Positions 56,101 to 64,000 of a stretch of 64,000 bases of DNA are shown piece after piece. Position numbers and translations under genes: made by a program. Each line of letters starts with the position of its first letter. Within the stretch, counting starts at the first letter, position 1. The notes under the pieces are model-generated. The model had not been told where the DNA came from. It saw only the letters and a list, made by a program, of their open reading frames with translations, and made no database searches. Origin of the DNA: Pseudomonas sp. WJP1 (GTDB lineage: Bacteria > Pseudomonadota > Gammaproteobacteria > Pseudomonadales > Pseudomonadaceae); contig NZ_CP110128.1 in NCBI RefSeq assembly GCF_028471945.1, forward strand, positions 980,501 through 1,044,500, in the 5' to 3' direction.

Positions 56101-59100
56101 GGATGCTTCCGGGAAAGCGATACTGCCTGAGCGGCATGTTCTTCATGGCGTGTATGCCTCGTGCCTGGCTTTCTCGATGTATGACCCGGACAAAATGCAG
56201 CGCTATTCCTGGACTCGGCAGCAGGCGTGCATCGACGCGCAGATGTTCACTGATGTGGATATCCACAGCATTGTGCAGAACCGCCATAGTGTTTCATTGG
56301 CCTATCTATCCACGGCTGAAGATTCCCTGATCGCCTATGACTGCAGTGGTTCCACGACTGAAAGTGCGCTGCTCAAGCAAGTTGCACCCGGGCCGCAGGG
56401 CAGTCTGCTCGCACAGGATCTGGCGAGCGGTGCGCTGGCGCCTGAAGATGTCGTCAAGCAGCTGGCCGATGCGGGTGGCTTGCGGGTCATCGTTGCGAGT
56501 GACCTATGGGGCGCGCCGGGAATGGTTCCCGAATACTGGAAAGCCTTCCCCTCGGCCAAGGATCGTGTGGTGCCCGAGCAGGTGGCTTTTGGGGCGATAT
56601 TTGCCAGCATGGACGCTGCCGCCAAGGATGCCCATGAGCGGGTACGGCGATACGGCCCGGACCAGACCTGTTTTGGATTTATCCTCAAGCATAAAAGTAA
56701 TGAGGAGTACATCGTCAGCGAAACGGTGGCCGCCAGCGAAAGGCAGGAACTCTTTTCTCTCGCGAGCCTGTTCCGCATTCATGAAACCGGAGGCTTCGAG
56801 TATCCGCAGGATTTCGACCTGAACGGTCTTTTTCATGCGCGGCAGTGGAAGCCCAAGGGGCTCGGTTCGACCGAGGCCTGGTTGGCGCAGCACTTCATTT
56901 CTTCGAGCGACCTGTATAAGGCTTTCTTTGAAGCTCGACGCAGGAAGCCCAGGGACGCGACTGCAGGGTTGCAGGTTTACATCTCGACCCTGGACAAGGC
57001 GCTTCTGAAGTATCAGACACCTGATTCCACGACCCTGTTCGACGCCCGGATTCTGCCCTCGGGAGCGGCCGAGGATGTTCATACGCAGTTGGCCAGTGGT
57101 CAGTTGCTGCCAAAGGACTTTGTCACCCGGGTGGCCACCCTGAGCTGGCTGACCGTCGTGGTGCCCAACGAATTCTGGGGCGAGCAGGGTACCGCCAGGT
57201 TGACGGAGGATTGGGAGCCTTACCCACAGAACATCCGGCGAGCCCTGAGCCCGGCGTTCATCTGCGAAGCCGATGCCGTCCGGTACGCCTATCGATTGCT
57301 GGGCCATCGCCGCGACAACATTTACGGGGGACTGATTCTCCGGCGTAACGACGGCTTGTTCGTTGCAACCGAGCCTATGGCGGTGCCGACAGAGAACTTC
57401 GATCCCGCCTGGATTTTACCGGACGAGCATTTCAGCAAGGGCCTGCGAGCCCCTGGATGTTCAATCGTAGGCCGCTATCGCTCGCGCGCACTCACGGAGT
57501 ACCCGTTCCAGTTAGCGGGTTTGGAAAAGATCGTTTATCGCAACCTGCTTTCTACCGAGGTGCTGTCAACGGCGCTCGCGTCGGCCCAGCTCTGGAACCA
57601 TGAGTACCTGTTCGGCCCGGATGGTTCACTGATCAGTTTCACTTTGCTTGATGAGGACCGGGATCTGTTGACTACGTCGCTCAAGAACGAGTTGACAGCC
57701 CGCGTCACACTGCTGGAAAACCAACTCGCGCCCTCCAGCGATTCCCCCCATGATCCTTGGAGCAACTTGATCGAACGGCGAATTCGCAATGGCGTTGCCA
57801 TCCCCACTCAGTTCGTCACTCAGTTGGTCAAGGCCGCAGCAGTGCATGTACTGGAGAGTTCCAACCTCTGGGGCCCCGTCCAGAAACTGCATGCCGGCTG
57901 GCAGCCGCTGACGTCTGGATACTCCAGCCCCGAGACTGCTCGCTTTGCCTTGGTTGATCGGACATTGAGCCCGACGTTCGAACATATGGATGATGCCGTG
58001 CATTACGCCCATGAGCGTGCGGGCAGGCGTGAACAAATGTCCTATGGCTTGATTCTGAAGTCGTCGCGACGCGGCCATTTCGTGACAAGTTTGCCGGTCG
58101 TGGCAGATGAACTGAAGTTTGCGTTCGACCGGGTATTTCCCAATGGAGTGCTGCCCACCGGGTATACGGTGCAGGGGCTCTACGTGTGCGCGCCGGCGCG
58201 ACAGCCGGATGAGCTGCCGAGTAACGATGTGTACTACAGTTTTGTTCCGCCATCGGTACTCGCGACAGCCTTGGCGGCAGTGAGTATTCCAGGGCAGGCA
58301 CTCAGGTTCCAGACGCTTTACCTGTCTTGCGCCGATGGCGCCTTGCTCAAATACGAGGCCGTGCGGCTGGACAGCGATCTGCAGTTTGGCAGCGGGTTGA
58401 GGGCCTATGTGAAAACCCTGCAAGAGGATGGGGACCCGGCGCAATACATCCGCAAAGTCATAGCGGCCGGTTATCTCACTGTGTTGGTCAGCAGCCCGGT
58501 ATGGGCCTCCACGGGGCGTGGGATTTTCAACTGGCAGCCCCGGCAAATATCATCGTACGTATCCGATAGTGAACGATTGCCACTGGGGCCCCTGTGCTTG
58601 CACCCGGACGATGCTGCGCGCCAGGTGTGGCGCCAGAGAAGGGTTTATCACGGCAAAGCCTATCTGGGGGCGATTCTGAGGAACGAAGCCACCCACACTT
58701 TTGTGGCCGTTCAGCCGTTGAGCGATACCGACTCCAGCGTGATGCTCGGTGAGGCTTATCGCCGTCTCTTTTCCGGGGTCATGAATAGCAACCTTCCAGC
58801 CTCCAACAAGTATCCCGCCGGATACGAGGTCATGGGGGTGCAGCAGATCTACAAACTGGACGACACCCCACATAACTTCAGCAGTCATTATGAAAAGGCG
58901 CTTTACCGCAATTTCATTGCGCATGGTGAGATTCGCGCAGTCATCGACATGTTGAGAGTGGATAACGTCCCTGATGCCCGCTACTACTTGACCCCTCGAA
59001 ACGGCGCCTTGCTTTCGTATGCACCCGGTTATTCCGCGAACGAAGGCCAGGTCCTGCTCAACGATTGGCAAGACGTGGAAAACGGTGTCACCCGTTCCAA

Positions 59101-59242
59101 ACTCCAGGAAGTTCTCGGGACTCTGGCAAAACGGGGCAAGTTCTACGTTCTGGAGCCTGATAAATTCTGGCAACCGCGTGGCCAACTCGCCACGAAAGAG
59201 ATTCGCGAATTAAGCAGGAGAGGAGACTCTAATCCTTCCTGA
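53180..59242 (+). CDS. Giant nine-unit DUF4329-like repeat protein
   Basis: A 2020-residue protein without signal peptide or membrane segment. It is made of nine diverged tandem units starting near residues 52, 266, 477, 697, 914, 1137, 1356, 1596 and 1802. Each opens with a helix of the type LSPxFxxADDAARyAHErIG. Strands GyILrrxDgrFvaTePl follow, then a middle block and a C-terminal block ending LsVVvpsdlWG...W.Pf. Unit 1 alone has YHSHP followed by SFSDD, a JAMM-like pattern; the others lost it. DUF4329 also occurs in toxin-type proteins, but no toxin function is shown here. The start (53180, or 53273) is uncertain, as both sites lack a good ribosome sequence. Confidence 0.85.
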   Translation: MTIDDHGMCVFSGTTPEVTTSRSSTFTDDYVMENSLARVKRTANVTVKLPALSPPFISADDAARFAHEAIGNKREREYGGAILRHEDGRFFATLPIPGDTVLFDHQTMMSTDAQGNFVHPAGFKCYAFYHSHPAHAAKVKEANPSFSDDFVAVVMSFYSEADKYFIIHHRAFAPAHYLSGAENCLLKYVTSGSAAEDQVAKTIREGRAPDSFANFEGPIHELAQAGTLSVVVPNTVWGGRGGQIHPQWTLNTPVATSRTPTEQPFCTQVFDQSAKAVDAVLGFGGTQPDDGCMGFILKAVGKDEYVATQPLSALTPLFSPIELFPQRANGGPKLPSNFRLDGIYYRSRPVAAQRPPRQAWLYDNFFSPQELATAIAQSRTDTYLLDNQRGLTLHMRAKGNALLSYQCSGSAAETALLTAQGTTLHNELKAGTLSAFDFVLKVAAAGRLTVVETGDVWDKTGVVEQNWRPFERIHQALGPAFLSADDAARHVHEQLGDVRTHDCLGYVLERSDGKFFATQPVRSEQWLEGWGLPHAGGVSSKLIELPGYRYKGQYLTNSQTQARVKELNPSWSEDEINLYVSMPSIGAIAGITSQTAVPALYHSGVGGSLVKYVCSRSQEELNFKNLLAAALAGDHTIGKQLDGYDGSTEQLVKKLVRTGELSVIVSNPAWRGSRGKVPTAWVAYEPFESASPVAPALSWVFQDAETAAQFAHDQMLAKPTVRQVAFILKNSQAEEYVVTAPAVIDAANSALPLFSPLHAFAVDDAGKLKFPEGYALQSICYLSLPDASSAREEKWVYECFVSPTDFALAVGTSRVGKPSGFALYLSTRDRAQLKYVFSQSAQENQLYAVNPHGIVTDNGDQADLVSGTLTPSAFVKRVAAAGEMSVIQTGRLWDVAGSVDQNWQPFALHPKPVLSPSFLTADDAARYAHERIGSQRDYEFSGYILQRQDQRFVVTEPLDNFKFGRFTPGAIYPADASGKAILPERHVLHGVYASCLAFSMYDPDKMQRYSWTRQQACIDAQMFTDVDIHSIVQNRHSVSLAYLSTAEDSLIAYDCSGSTTESALLKQVAPGPQGSLLAQDLASGALAPEDVVKQLADAGGLRVIVASDLWGAPGMVPEYWKAFPSAKDRVVPEQVAFGAIFASMDAAAKDAHERVRRYGPDQTCFGFILKHKSNEEYIVSETVAASERQELFSLASLFRIHETGGFEYPQDFDLNGLFHARQWKPKGLGSTEAWLAQHFISSSDLYKAFFEARRRKPRDATAGLQVYISTLDKALLKYQTPDSTTLFDARILPSGAAEDVHTQLASGQLLPKDFVTRVATLSWLTVVVPNEFWGEQGTARLTEDWEPYPQNIRRALSPAFICEADAVRYAYRLLGHRRDNIYGGLILRRNDGLFVATEPMAVPTENFDPAWILPDEHFSKGLRAPGCSIVGRYRSRALTEYPFQLAGLEKIVYRNLLSTEVLSTALASAQLWNHEYLFGPDGSLISFTLLDEDRDLLTTSLKNELTARVTLLENQLAPSSDSPHDPWSNLIERRIRNGVAIPTQFVTQLVKAAAVHVLESSNLWGPVQKLHAGWQPLTSGYSSPETARFALVDRTLSPTFEHMDDAVHYAHERAGRREQMSYGLILKSSRRGHFVTSLPVVADELKFAFDRVFPNGVLPTGYTVQGLYVCAPARQPDELPSNDVYYSFVPPSVLATALAAVSIPGQALRFQTLYLSCADGALLKYEAVRLDSDLQFGSGLRAYVKTLQEDGDPAQYIRKVIAAGYLTVLVSSPVWASTGRGIFNWQPRQISSYVSDSERLPLGPLCLHPDDAARQVWRQRRVYHGKAYLGAILRNEATHTFVAVQPLSDTDSSVMLGEAYRRLFSGVMNSNLPASNKYPAGYEVMGVQQIYKLDDTPHNFSSHYEKALYRNFIAHGEIRAVIDMLRVDNVPDARYYLTPRNGALLSYAPGYSANEGQVLLNDWQDVENGVTRSKLQEVLGTLAKRGKFYVLEPDKFWQPRGQLATKEIRELSRRGDSNPS

Positions 59243-59261
59243 ATGGGGGCGCACTTCACAA

Positions 59262-59291
59262 TGAGCCCCTCCCGTGTTTGAAAGGGAGGGG
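59262..59291. terminator. Terminator-like hairpin between convergent genes
   Basis: AGCCCCTCCC and GGGAGGGGCT are perfect 10-bp arms with a 10-base loop. There is no strong T run on either strand, but the position between convergent genes fits a bidirectional terminator. Confidence 0.6.
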
Positions 59292-59320
59292 CTTGCAGCG
59301 CGCTGCGTTTCAGGACCTGA

Positions 59321-60739
59321 TCAGGGCTGTTCGAGTAACTGACCCAAAGTTGCCAGCGCCTGCTCGATCTGCGGTGAAAATGGCGTGCCACAGCCTATTC
59401 TCAGGCAATGCGCAAACCCTGCGGTATTGGAAAAGATATCCCCAGGCAAAATCTGAATACCCCTCTTCAGCGCCTCGTGGAACAAACCCATCGATGAATA
59501 TCCGGGTGGCAACTCTACCCATAACAGCGTGCCCCCCTGAGGCTCGGTGATGCGAGTGCCTTGGGGAAAATGCTCGAGGATGGCGCGGCTGATCTGCTGG
59601 CGCTGCTGCATCAGGGTCTTCCTCAGCCGCCGCAGGTAACGTTCGTAGGACGGGGTCTTCATGAAGGCACTGACCGCCAACTGCGACAGCGTCTCGCACC
59701 CCCTCGATTGACTGTGCTTGAGCATCTCCACGCGGTCGTGCCACCGGCCAGCGCTGATCCAGCCCAGGCGCACGCCGGGGGCGAGGGTTTTGTTCAGGGA
59801 GGCGCAGTAAATCAGGTTGTCGCTGCGGTCCCAGTGTTTGAGCGTGGACAGGGGTTGCTCGGTGTCCACCAGGTCGCCATAGGTGTCGTCTTCGATCAGC
59901 ACCGTGTCGTGCTCGGCGCACAGCTGCACCAGTCGTGCCTTGTGCGAGTCGGGCATGATGCTGCCCAGCGGGTTTTGCAGATTGGGCATGACGATCAAGG
60001 CGTGGATCCGCTCGGGGCCGCGCAGTATCTGCTCCAGGGCAAACAGATTGATCCCGCAGTGCGCCGTCGCCGGCACCTCCCGCACGCGCAGGCTCAGGCT
60101 TTCGAGAATCTGCAACAGGCCGTGGAAGGTCGGCGACTCGACGGCGACCGTATCGCCCGGTTGGGTGACGGCGCGCAGGGCCAGGTTCAGGGCCTCTGAT
60201 GCGCCGTTGGTGATCACGATCTGCTCTGCACTCAGGTGGGTTTTGCAGGTCAAGGCCCGGCGGGCGAGGATGTTGCGCAGGGCCAGGTTGCCGCAGGTTG
60301 GTCCGGTCCTCCCCAGCAACTGCGGGTCCTGGCGCAACGCCTTGGTCATGTGGTCCTGGAGGATTTTCAGCGGGTAGAGTTGCGGCGCGCAGTAGGGGCT
60401 GGCGAAATTGACCTTGATGGTCGCGCGCTGGCTGGCCTTGAGCACCGACGACACCTGTTGGTGAATGCCCGCATACGCACCGGCATCCGGCACCGCCAGG
60501 GGAATGGGGCGGGGCGGGGTATCGGGCTGGCGGATGTAGTTGCCCGAGCGCGGGCGCGCCTCCAGCACACCCTGGCCCTCCAGCTCCCGGCACACCTGCA
60601 CGGCGGTCGACAGGCTGACGGCGTGCTTCTCCATCATCAGGCGGATGGAGGGAAAGCGTTCGCCGGTTTTCAAGGTGCCGCTGCGGATCGCGTCGAGGTA
60701 GTGGTTGGCTAACTGACGGTACAGGGGAAGTGTGTTCAT
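59321..60739 (-). CDS. MocR-type regulator (GntR domain fused to aminotransferase fold)
   Basis: A 472-residue PLP-dependent regulator. The N-terminal winged helix is LYRQLANHYLDAIRSGTLKTG, then FPSIRLMMEKHAVSLSTAVQV. The aminotransferase-like domain has IVITNGASEALNLALRAV and the PLP lysine in IYCASLNKTLAPGVRLGWIS. It is not a close copy of the regulator at 42232, although the length is the same. It is convergent with the giant repeat gene and divergent from nothing nearby, so its target is unknown. TGTGTTCATACA overlaps its start region. Confidence 0.92.
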   Translation of the reverse strand: MNTLPLYRQLANHYLDAIRSGTLKTGERFPSIRLMMEKHAVSLSTAVQVCRELEGQGVLEARPRSGNYIRQPDTPPRPIPLAVPDAGAYAGIHQQVSSVLKASQRATIKVNFASPYCAPQLYPLKILQDHMTKALRQDPQLLGRTGPTCGNLALRNILARRALTCKTHLSAEQIVITNGASEALNLALRAVTQPGDTVAVESPTFHGLLQILESLSLRVREVPATAHCGINLFALEQILRGPERIHALIVMPNLQNPLGSIMPDSHKARLVQLCAEHDTVLIEDDTYGDLVDTEQPLSTLKHWDRSDNLIYCASLNKTLAPGVRLGWISAGRWHDRVEMLKHSQSRGCETLSQLAVSAFMKTPSYERYLRRLRKTLMQQRQQISRAILEHFPQGTRITEPQGGTLLWVELPPGYSSMGLFHEALKRGIQILPGDIFSNTAGFAHCLRIGCGTPFSPQIEQALATLGQLLEQP

Positions 60740-60759
60740 ACAGGCCTCAGCAGTTGCAC

Positions 60760-60784
60760 CACTGAGGTCCTGATCTGGACAGTG
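60760..60784. promoter_or_regulatory. Candidate operator upstream of the second MocR-type gene
   Basis: CACTG (60760-60764) and CAGTG (60780-60784) are inverted, with an inner GTCC / GGAC pair. It is about 20 bp before the start codon and could be an autoregulatory site. Confidence 0.3.
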
Positions 60785-60893
60785 AGTTGACGCTCCCCGC
60801 AGGCGGACCCATGGTGCTCAAGGGTTAAGGGAAGTGTGATGTTGTTTTGATACTGGAACAGTAGTCGCGGACTTGCCTGAATCGCAGGCAATA

Positions 60894-60919
60894 AAAAGCC
60901 CCGCACGAGGGCGGGGCTT
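60894..60919 (-). terminator. Rho-independent terminator
   Basis: AAGCCCCGC and GCGGGGCTT form the stem; on the minus strand it ends in TTTTTA, so it serves the gene ending at 60962. Confidence 0.8.
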
Positions 60920-60961
60920 GGGGGATGCTTGAACTAGCGAAGCATTCGGGGCGAGGGCGTG

Positions 60962-61666
60962 TTACTGCGCGGCAATAGTGAAGCCATCGAAGGCGGTCTG
61001 TTGTTGCAGCGCGGTGATGATGTTCTTGCGGTTGATCGCCTGTTCGGTCCCGCTGTTGTCCAGGAACGTTTCGCTTTCCAGCTCCGCTTCATCGCCTTCG
61101 CCAACGAACGTGAAACCGAGGAACTCCAGGGCTTCACGGTCGACGTTCAGGCGCGAGCGCGGGGTGCGCAACGGCAAGGTGACGCTGATGCCGTCCTTGC
61201 TGATGGTGAACACTTCGAGTTCTTTTTTCGCCTTGGCGGCTTTGCTCTTGCCGCCGCTCGGATTGCTGATGGCCTGGTGGGTCTGGTTCAGCACCTTCAG
61301 GGCCAGGCCGTAGACGATTTCCTGGAACGCCGGGTCGTCCTTGAAGCTGGACAGGATGCGGCTGATCGGGAACTTGCTGCTCAGGTCTTCGAGGGCGGCG
61401 ATGTCAGCGGCCTCGGCGTCCTTGAGTTGCTTGAGCTCGCCCATCAGTTCGTAGGCTTTGTCGTCGTCGAAACTGTCGTGGGCCTGGCGGATCGCGGCGC
61501 GCAGCTCGCGGATCTGCTCGCTTTCGCGGGTGGACTGGAAAGCGTCCAGGACCATCTCGCTGATGGTCTTGGCCTGGGGCACATGCTGTGAAAGATTGAT
61601 GGAGTTTTCGTATTCCGCTTTGGACGACAAGGTGACTACGGATTCAGCGGTGTTGGAATCGGACAT
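60962..61666 (-). CDS. Conserved hypothetical protein, 234 residues
   Basis: I do not recognise the family. The protein is acidic and soluble. An N-terminal part (residues 1-75) is helical, with charged heptad-like stretches (ELRAAIRQAHDSFDDDKAYELMGELKQLKD). A middle Lys-rich linker (SGGKSKAAKAKKELEVF) leads to a beta-rich C-terminal domain (ISKDGISVTLPLRTPRSRLNV; EALEFLGFTFVGEGDEAELE). It has no signal or membrane helix. It is flanked by a terminator and a REP, so it is probably a single-gene unit. The Lys-rich linker might contact nucleic acid, but this is a guess. Confidence 0.8.
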   Translation of the reverse strand: MSDSNTAESVVTLSSKAEYENSINLSQHVPQAKTISEMVLDAFQSTRESEQIRELRAAIRQAHDSFDDDKAYELMGELKQLKDAEAADIAALEDLSSKFPISRILSSFKDDPAFQEIVYGLALKVLNQTHQAISNPSGGKSKAAKAKKELEVFTISKDGISVTLPLRTPRSRLNVDREALEFLGFTFVGEGDEAELESETFLDNSGTEQAINRKNIITALQQQTAFDGFTIAAQ

Positions 61667-61834
61667 TGAAATTTCACTACTTCTTTGAACTTGAATAGAG
61701 GCGAGAAAGCCCGGGGGGCTTTTTCAGGCCGACTAATCTATTGGAGCGGGGCGCTGTTGTCACGGATGAACAGGCGGCTGGTCATGTTTTTGCCTATTGC
61801 GATGGACGCTGACAATGACGCGATCGCTCTGGCC

Positions 61835-61939
61835 CCCTGTAGGAGCGAGCCTGCTCGCGATGGACGTCAACGATAACGCTGGCAGCCTGACGCCCCGCGT
61901 TGTTCTGTCGTCCATCGCGAGCAGGCTCGCTCCTACAGG
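61835..61939. repeat. REP-type inverted repeat pair
   Basis: CCTGTAGGAGCGAGCCTGCT faces GAGCAGGCTCGCTCCTACAGG. The inner GATGGACG and CGTCCATCGC parts also pair. The centre resembles that of the element at 7469-7598 in the opposite direction. Confidence 0.8.
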
Positions 61940-61945
61940 TTGAGA

Positions 61946-62773
61946 TCAGGATTGCTGCAGCTTCTGCGCCCGCTTGTCCGCCAGATGCTGCACCACCAGC
62001 CGCCCAATCAGCACCAACAGGGTCAGCGAGATCAACAACACCGAAATCGCCGCCACACTCGGATCAACGTTATCGCGCAACCCGCTCCAGATCCGCTTGG
62101 GCAAGGTGTCGACGTTGACGCTGGTGATGAACAGCGTCACCGCCACCTCTTCCCACGACAGGGCGAAACCCAGCAGGGCGGTGGAGGCCAGGCCCAACTT
62201 GAGGTTCGGCAGGATCACCATGAAGGTGGTCTGCATCAGGCTGGCGCCGAGGTTGCGCGAGGCCAGTTCGATGCGTCGGTCGATCTGGCTGAGGGCAACC
62301 AGCATGGTCACCACACCGTATGGAACGACCATGATCACGTGGGCGATCACCACCCCGGTCAGGGTGTCGTAGCCCATGCCGGGTGCGAAGCGGCCGAGCT
62401 TGGTTTCCATGAAGTACAGCACCAGCGCGGAAATCACCGGCGGGATCGCCATCGGTAACAGCACCAGGCCGATCAGCGCCGTGGCCCATTTGGAGCGCAT
62501 GTACCAGATGCCGAGGCTGAAGCTGGCCGCCAGCAAGGTCGCGATAATGCTGGTGGCGAAGGCGATGGTCAGGCTCTGGCTGATGGCGTGGAACCAGTCA
62601 GGGTTGCTCACCAACGCTTCGTAGTGACGCAACGACCAGTTGCCCTGCGGCATCGACAGGAAGCGCTTGCTGGTGAACGACACCGGGATGACCGTCAGCA
62701 GCGGGAACAGCATGAAGGCCATGGCGACCACGGCCAGCAGGCGGGTACTCAGGCTTGTACGATGGGTATTCAT
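61946..62773 (-). CDS. ABC transporter permease, PotC-like
   Basis: A 275-residue inner-membrane permease with about six helices. The coupling (EAA) loop is SRNLGASLMQTTFMVILPNLKLGL, which contacts the ATPase. IPPVISALVLYFMETKLG and LLGFALSWEEVAVTLFIT are typical of the second permease of putrescine/spermidine-type importers (PotC/YdcV). It lies seven bases after the first permease gene, so both are in one operon with the binding protein. The ATPase gene is not inside the window and may be upstream, beyond position 64000. Confidence 0.94.
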   Translation of the reverse strand: MNTHRTSLSTRLLAVVAMAFMLFPLLTVIPVSFTSKRFLSMPQGNWSLRHYEALVSNPDWFHAISQSLTIAFATSIIATLLAASFSLGIWYMRSKWATALIGLVLLPMAIPPVISALVLYFMETKLGRFAPGMGYDTLTGVVIAHVIMVVPYGVVTMLVALSQIDRRIELASRNLGASLMQTTFMVILPNLKLGLASTALLGFALSWEEVAVTLFITSVNVDTLPKRIWSGLRDNVDPSVAAISVLLISLTLLVLIGRLVVQHLADKRAQKLQQS

Positions 62774-62780
62774 AGTGATC

Positions 62781-63653
62781 TCAGCCTACCAGTCGGTTCA
62801 CGCGGGTCATTTTCAACAGCACCCAGATCAATGCGCTGACCAGGGCCAGCAGCACCACGCTCAGTGCCGCCCCCAGGCCCCAGTTGCTGGTCTGGAACAT
62901 CTGCAGGAACACGTACTCGGCGATCATCACCGTTTGCCCGCCACCCAACAGCACCGGCGTGATGAAGAAGCCCAGGCAGAACACGAAGACCATGATGAAC
63001 GCACCCAGGATGCCCGGCAGCGTCTGCGGCAGCAGCACTTGCCAGAAGGTGCGCAAGGCGCCGGCACCCAGGCCGCGCGAGGCCATGAGCACGCGCTGAT
63101 CGAGCTGGCGCATGGTCGACAGCAGCGGGAACACGGCGTACGGGATCATCACGTGGAGCATGCCGATGACCACGCCGATTTCATTGCGGCTCAGCTGCAG
63201 CGGTTGATCGATCAGGCCCATGCCCAACAGGCTGTCGTTGAGCACGCCATTGCTGCGTAGCGCGATCAGCCAGCCGAAGGCGCGCACCAGCACGGAAATC
63301 CAGAACGGGATGAAGATGCAGATCTCCACCACCCGCTGCCAGAACGGCGGGCTGAACACCCAGCAGTACGCCAGCAGGTAACCGATCATCAAGGCCAGGC
63401 CACTGACCGTCAGGCACAGGCGCAAGGTGCGCCAGAGCATCTCGTGAATCGCGGGGTCCGTGGCGATGCGCTGGTACTGCTCGATGCCCGGTGTTGGCAG
63501 CGAGAAGCTCCAGCCGACCACGCCGAGGAACGGCAACACGTAGAAGACCAGCAACAGCACCGGCAGCGGAAACAGCAGCAGGCCGCGCTCCAGGCCCGGC
63601 GAGCTGAAGCGCGGCTTGGGGGCGGTGAGGGTTGAAACCAGGGTCGTCGTCAT
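62781..63653 (-). CDS. ABC transporter permease, PotB-like
   Basis: A 290-residue permease with six helices (for example LLLFPLPVLLLVFYVLPFLGVVGW). The EAA loop is ASRGLGAGALRTFWQVLLPQTLPGI. GWLIALRSNGVLNDSLLGMGLID is also typical of PotB/YdcU. It works as a heterodimer with the PotC-like protein to carry a polyamine or similar cation across the inner membrane. It begins ten bases after the binding-protein stop. Confidence 0.94.
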   Translation of the reverse strand: MTTTLVSTLTAPKPRFSSPGLERGLLLFPLPVLLLVFYVLPFLGVVGWSFSLPTPGIEQYQRIATDPAIHEMLWRTLRLCLTVSGLALMIGYLLAYCWVFSPPFWQRVVEICIFIPFWISVLVRAFGWLIALRSNGVLNDSLLGMGLIDQPLQLSRNEIGVVIGMLHVMIPYAVFPLLSTMRQLDQRVLMASRGLGAGALRTFWQVLLPQTLPGILGAFIMVFVFCLGFFITPVLLGGGQTVMIAEYVFLQMFQTSNWGLGAALSVVLLALVSALIWVLLKMTRVNRLVG

Positions 63654-63663
63654 GGTCGATGGC

Positions 63664-64000
63664 TCACTTGGACAACCGCGTCAGGTACTCTTCCAGGGCT
63701 TTGGAATAGTTGTCGGCATACCACTGGGCATTGAGGGCGATCTGTTTTTTCAGGTTGGCTTCGGAGCTGCAGTTGGCTTCCAGCTGCTCGGGCGACATCA
63801 GTTTCTCGGTGGCGCTGTTCGACGGGCCGTTGCCCAGTGCTTCGAACAGTTTGAGCTGGCCTTCAGGCTGCAAGGCTTGCTGGATGAACTGCATGGTCGG
63901 TTGCGTGCCGCCCGGGTTGCCGTTGAGCACCGCCCAACTGCTGGAGTTGATGAAACCGTTGTCGAAGCTCCAGCGCACGCGATTGTCGGTGTCTTCGCTG
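63664..64000 (-). CDS. Putrescine/spermidine-type ABC binding protein (3' part)
   Basis: The C-terminal part (about 112 residues) of an extracellular solute-binding protein; the gene continues past the end of the window. The readable end contains VRWSFDNGFINSSSWAVLNGNPGG, AMQFIQQAL-like helices and the terminal KKQIALNAQWYADNYSKALEEYL. This agrees with PotD/YdcS-type binders of the polyamine importer family. The GTG at 63978 is internal. Its place before the two permeases supports the assignment. Confidence 0.88.
   Translation of the reverse strand, partial: SEDTDNRVRWSFDNGFINSSSWAVLNGNPGGTQPTMQFIQQALQPEGQLKLFEALGNGPSNSATEKLMSPEQLEANCSSEANLKKQIALNAQWYADNYSKALEEYLTRLSK

Noticed and set aside
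879..61939. The repeated GTAGGAGC/GCTCCTAC elements as a possible CRISPR array
   Set aside because: The copies are scattered singly between genes as inverted pairs, not regularly spaced direct repeats with spacers, and no cas gene is present.

Overview
The window is a chromosomal segment of a Pseudomonas, most likely of the P. fluorescens complex. The evidence is a complete alginate operon in the canonical algD-8-44-K-E-G-X-L-I-J-F-A order, a cyoABCDE quinol oxidase operon, the Pseudomonas-type small protein DUF3077, high GC with long antisense shadow frames, and many copies of short REP-type inverted repeats (GTAGGAGC...GCTCCTAC or TGGGAGC...GCTCCCA).

Layout. 1-0.5 kb: 3' end of a polar amino-acid ABC transporter ATPase. 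0.55-1.35 kb: a large non-coding palindromic element. 1.4-7.5 kb: LysR regulator divergent from a four-gene aae-like efflux system (outer-membrane lipoprotein, FUSC pump, DUF1656, HlyD adaptor). 7.6-8.9 kb: an SDR oxidoreductase and a small membrane protein. 9.2-25.8 kb: the alginate operon on the minus strand, covering GDP-mannuronate supply (AlgA, AlgD), polymerisation (Alg8/Alg44), periplasmic modification (AlgG, AlgX, AlgI/J/F, AlgL) and export (AlgK/AlgE). It carries four REP elements, one of them inside the algK signal-sequence coding region. 26.6-31.9 kb: yaaA, a degenerate polysaccharide deacetylase, a PhoH/PIN protein and moaCDE. 32.2-35.6 kb: an amino-acid binding protein, an EamA exporter divergent from a LysR regulator, and dsbB. 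36.4-41.2 kb: cyoABCDE with a candidate ANR box upstream. 41.6 kb: a DUF3077 protein.

42.2-53.1 kb is the most unusual region. A MocR-type PLP regulator is divergent from a co-oriented set of ten genes: an MFS-like exporter, an ATP-grasp ligase, a RidA-like protein, a cupin, a glutathione-transferase-like protein, a KamA-type radical SAM aminomutase, a class IV aminotransferase, a TauD/clavaminate-synthase-like oxygenase, an AurF-like diiron N-oxygenase with all seven predicted metal ligands, and a metallo-beta-lactamase-fold hydrolase. There is no NRPS or PKS. The set reads as a cluster for a small, N-oxidised, amino-acid-derived metabolite. I do not recognise it as any described pathway.

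53.2-59.2 kb encodes one 2020-residue protein made of nine divergent tandem units of about 217 residues (DUF4329-like). Only the first unit keeps an HSHP (JAMM-like) motif. A second MocR-type regulator follows on the opposite strand. 60.9-64 kb: an unrecognised 234-residue protein and the start of a putrescine/spermidine-type ABC importer (two permeases, partial binding protein).
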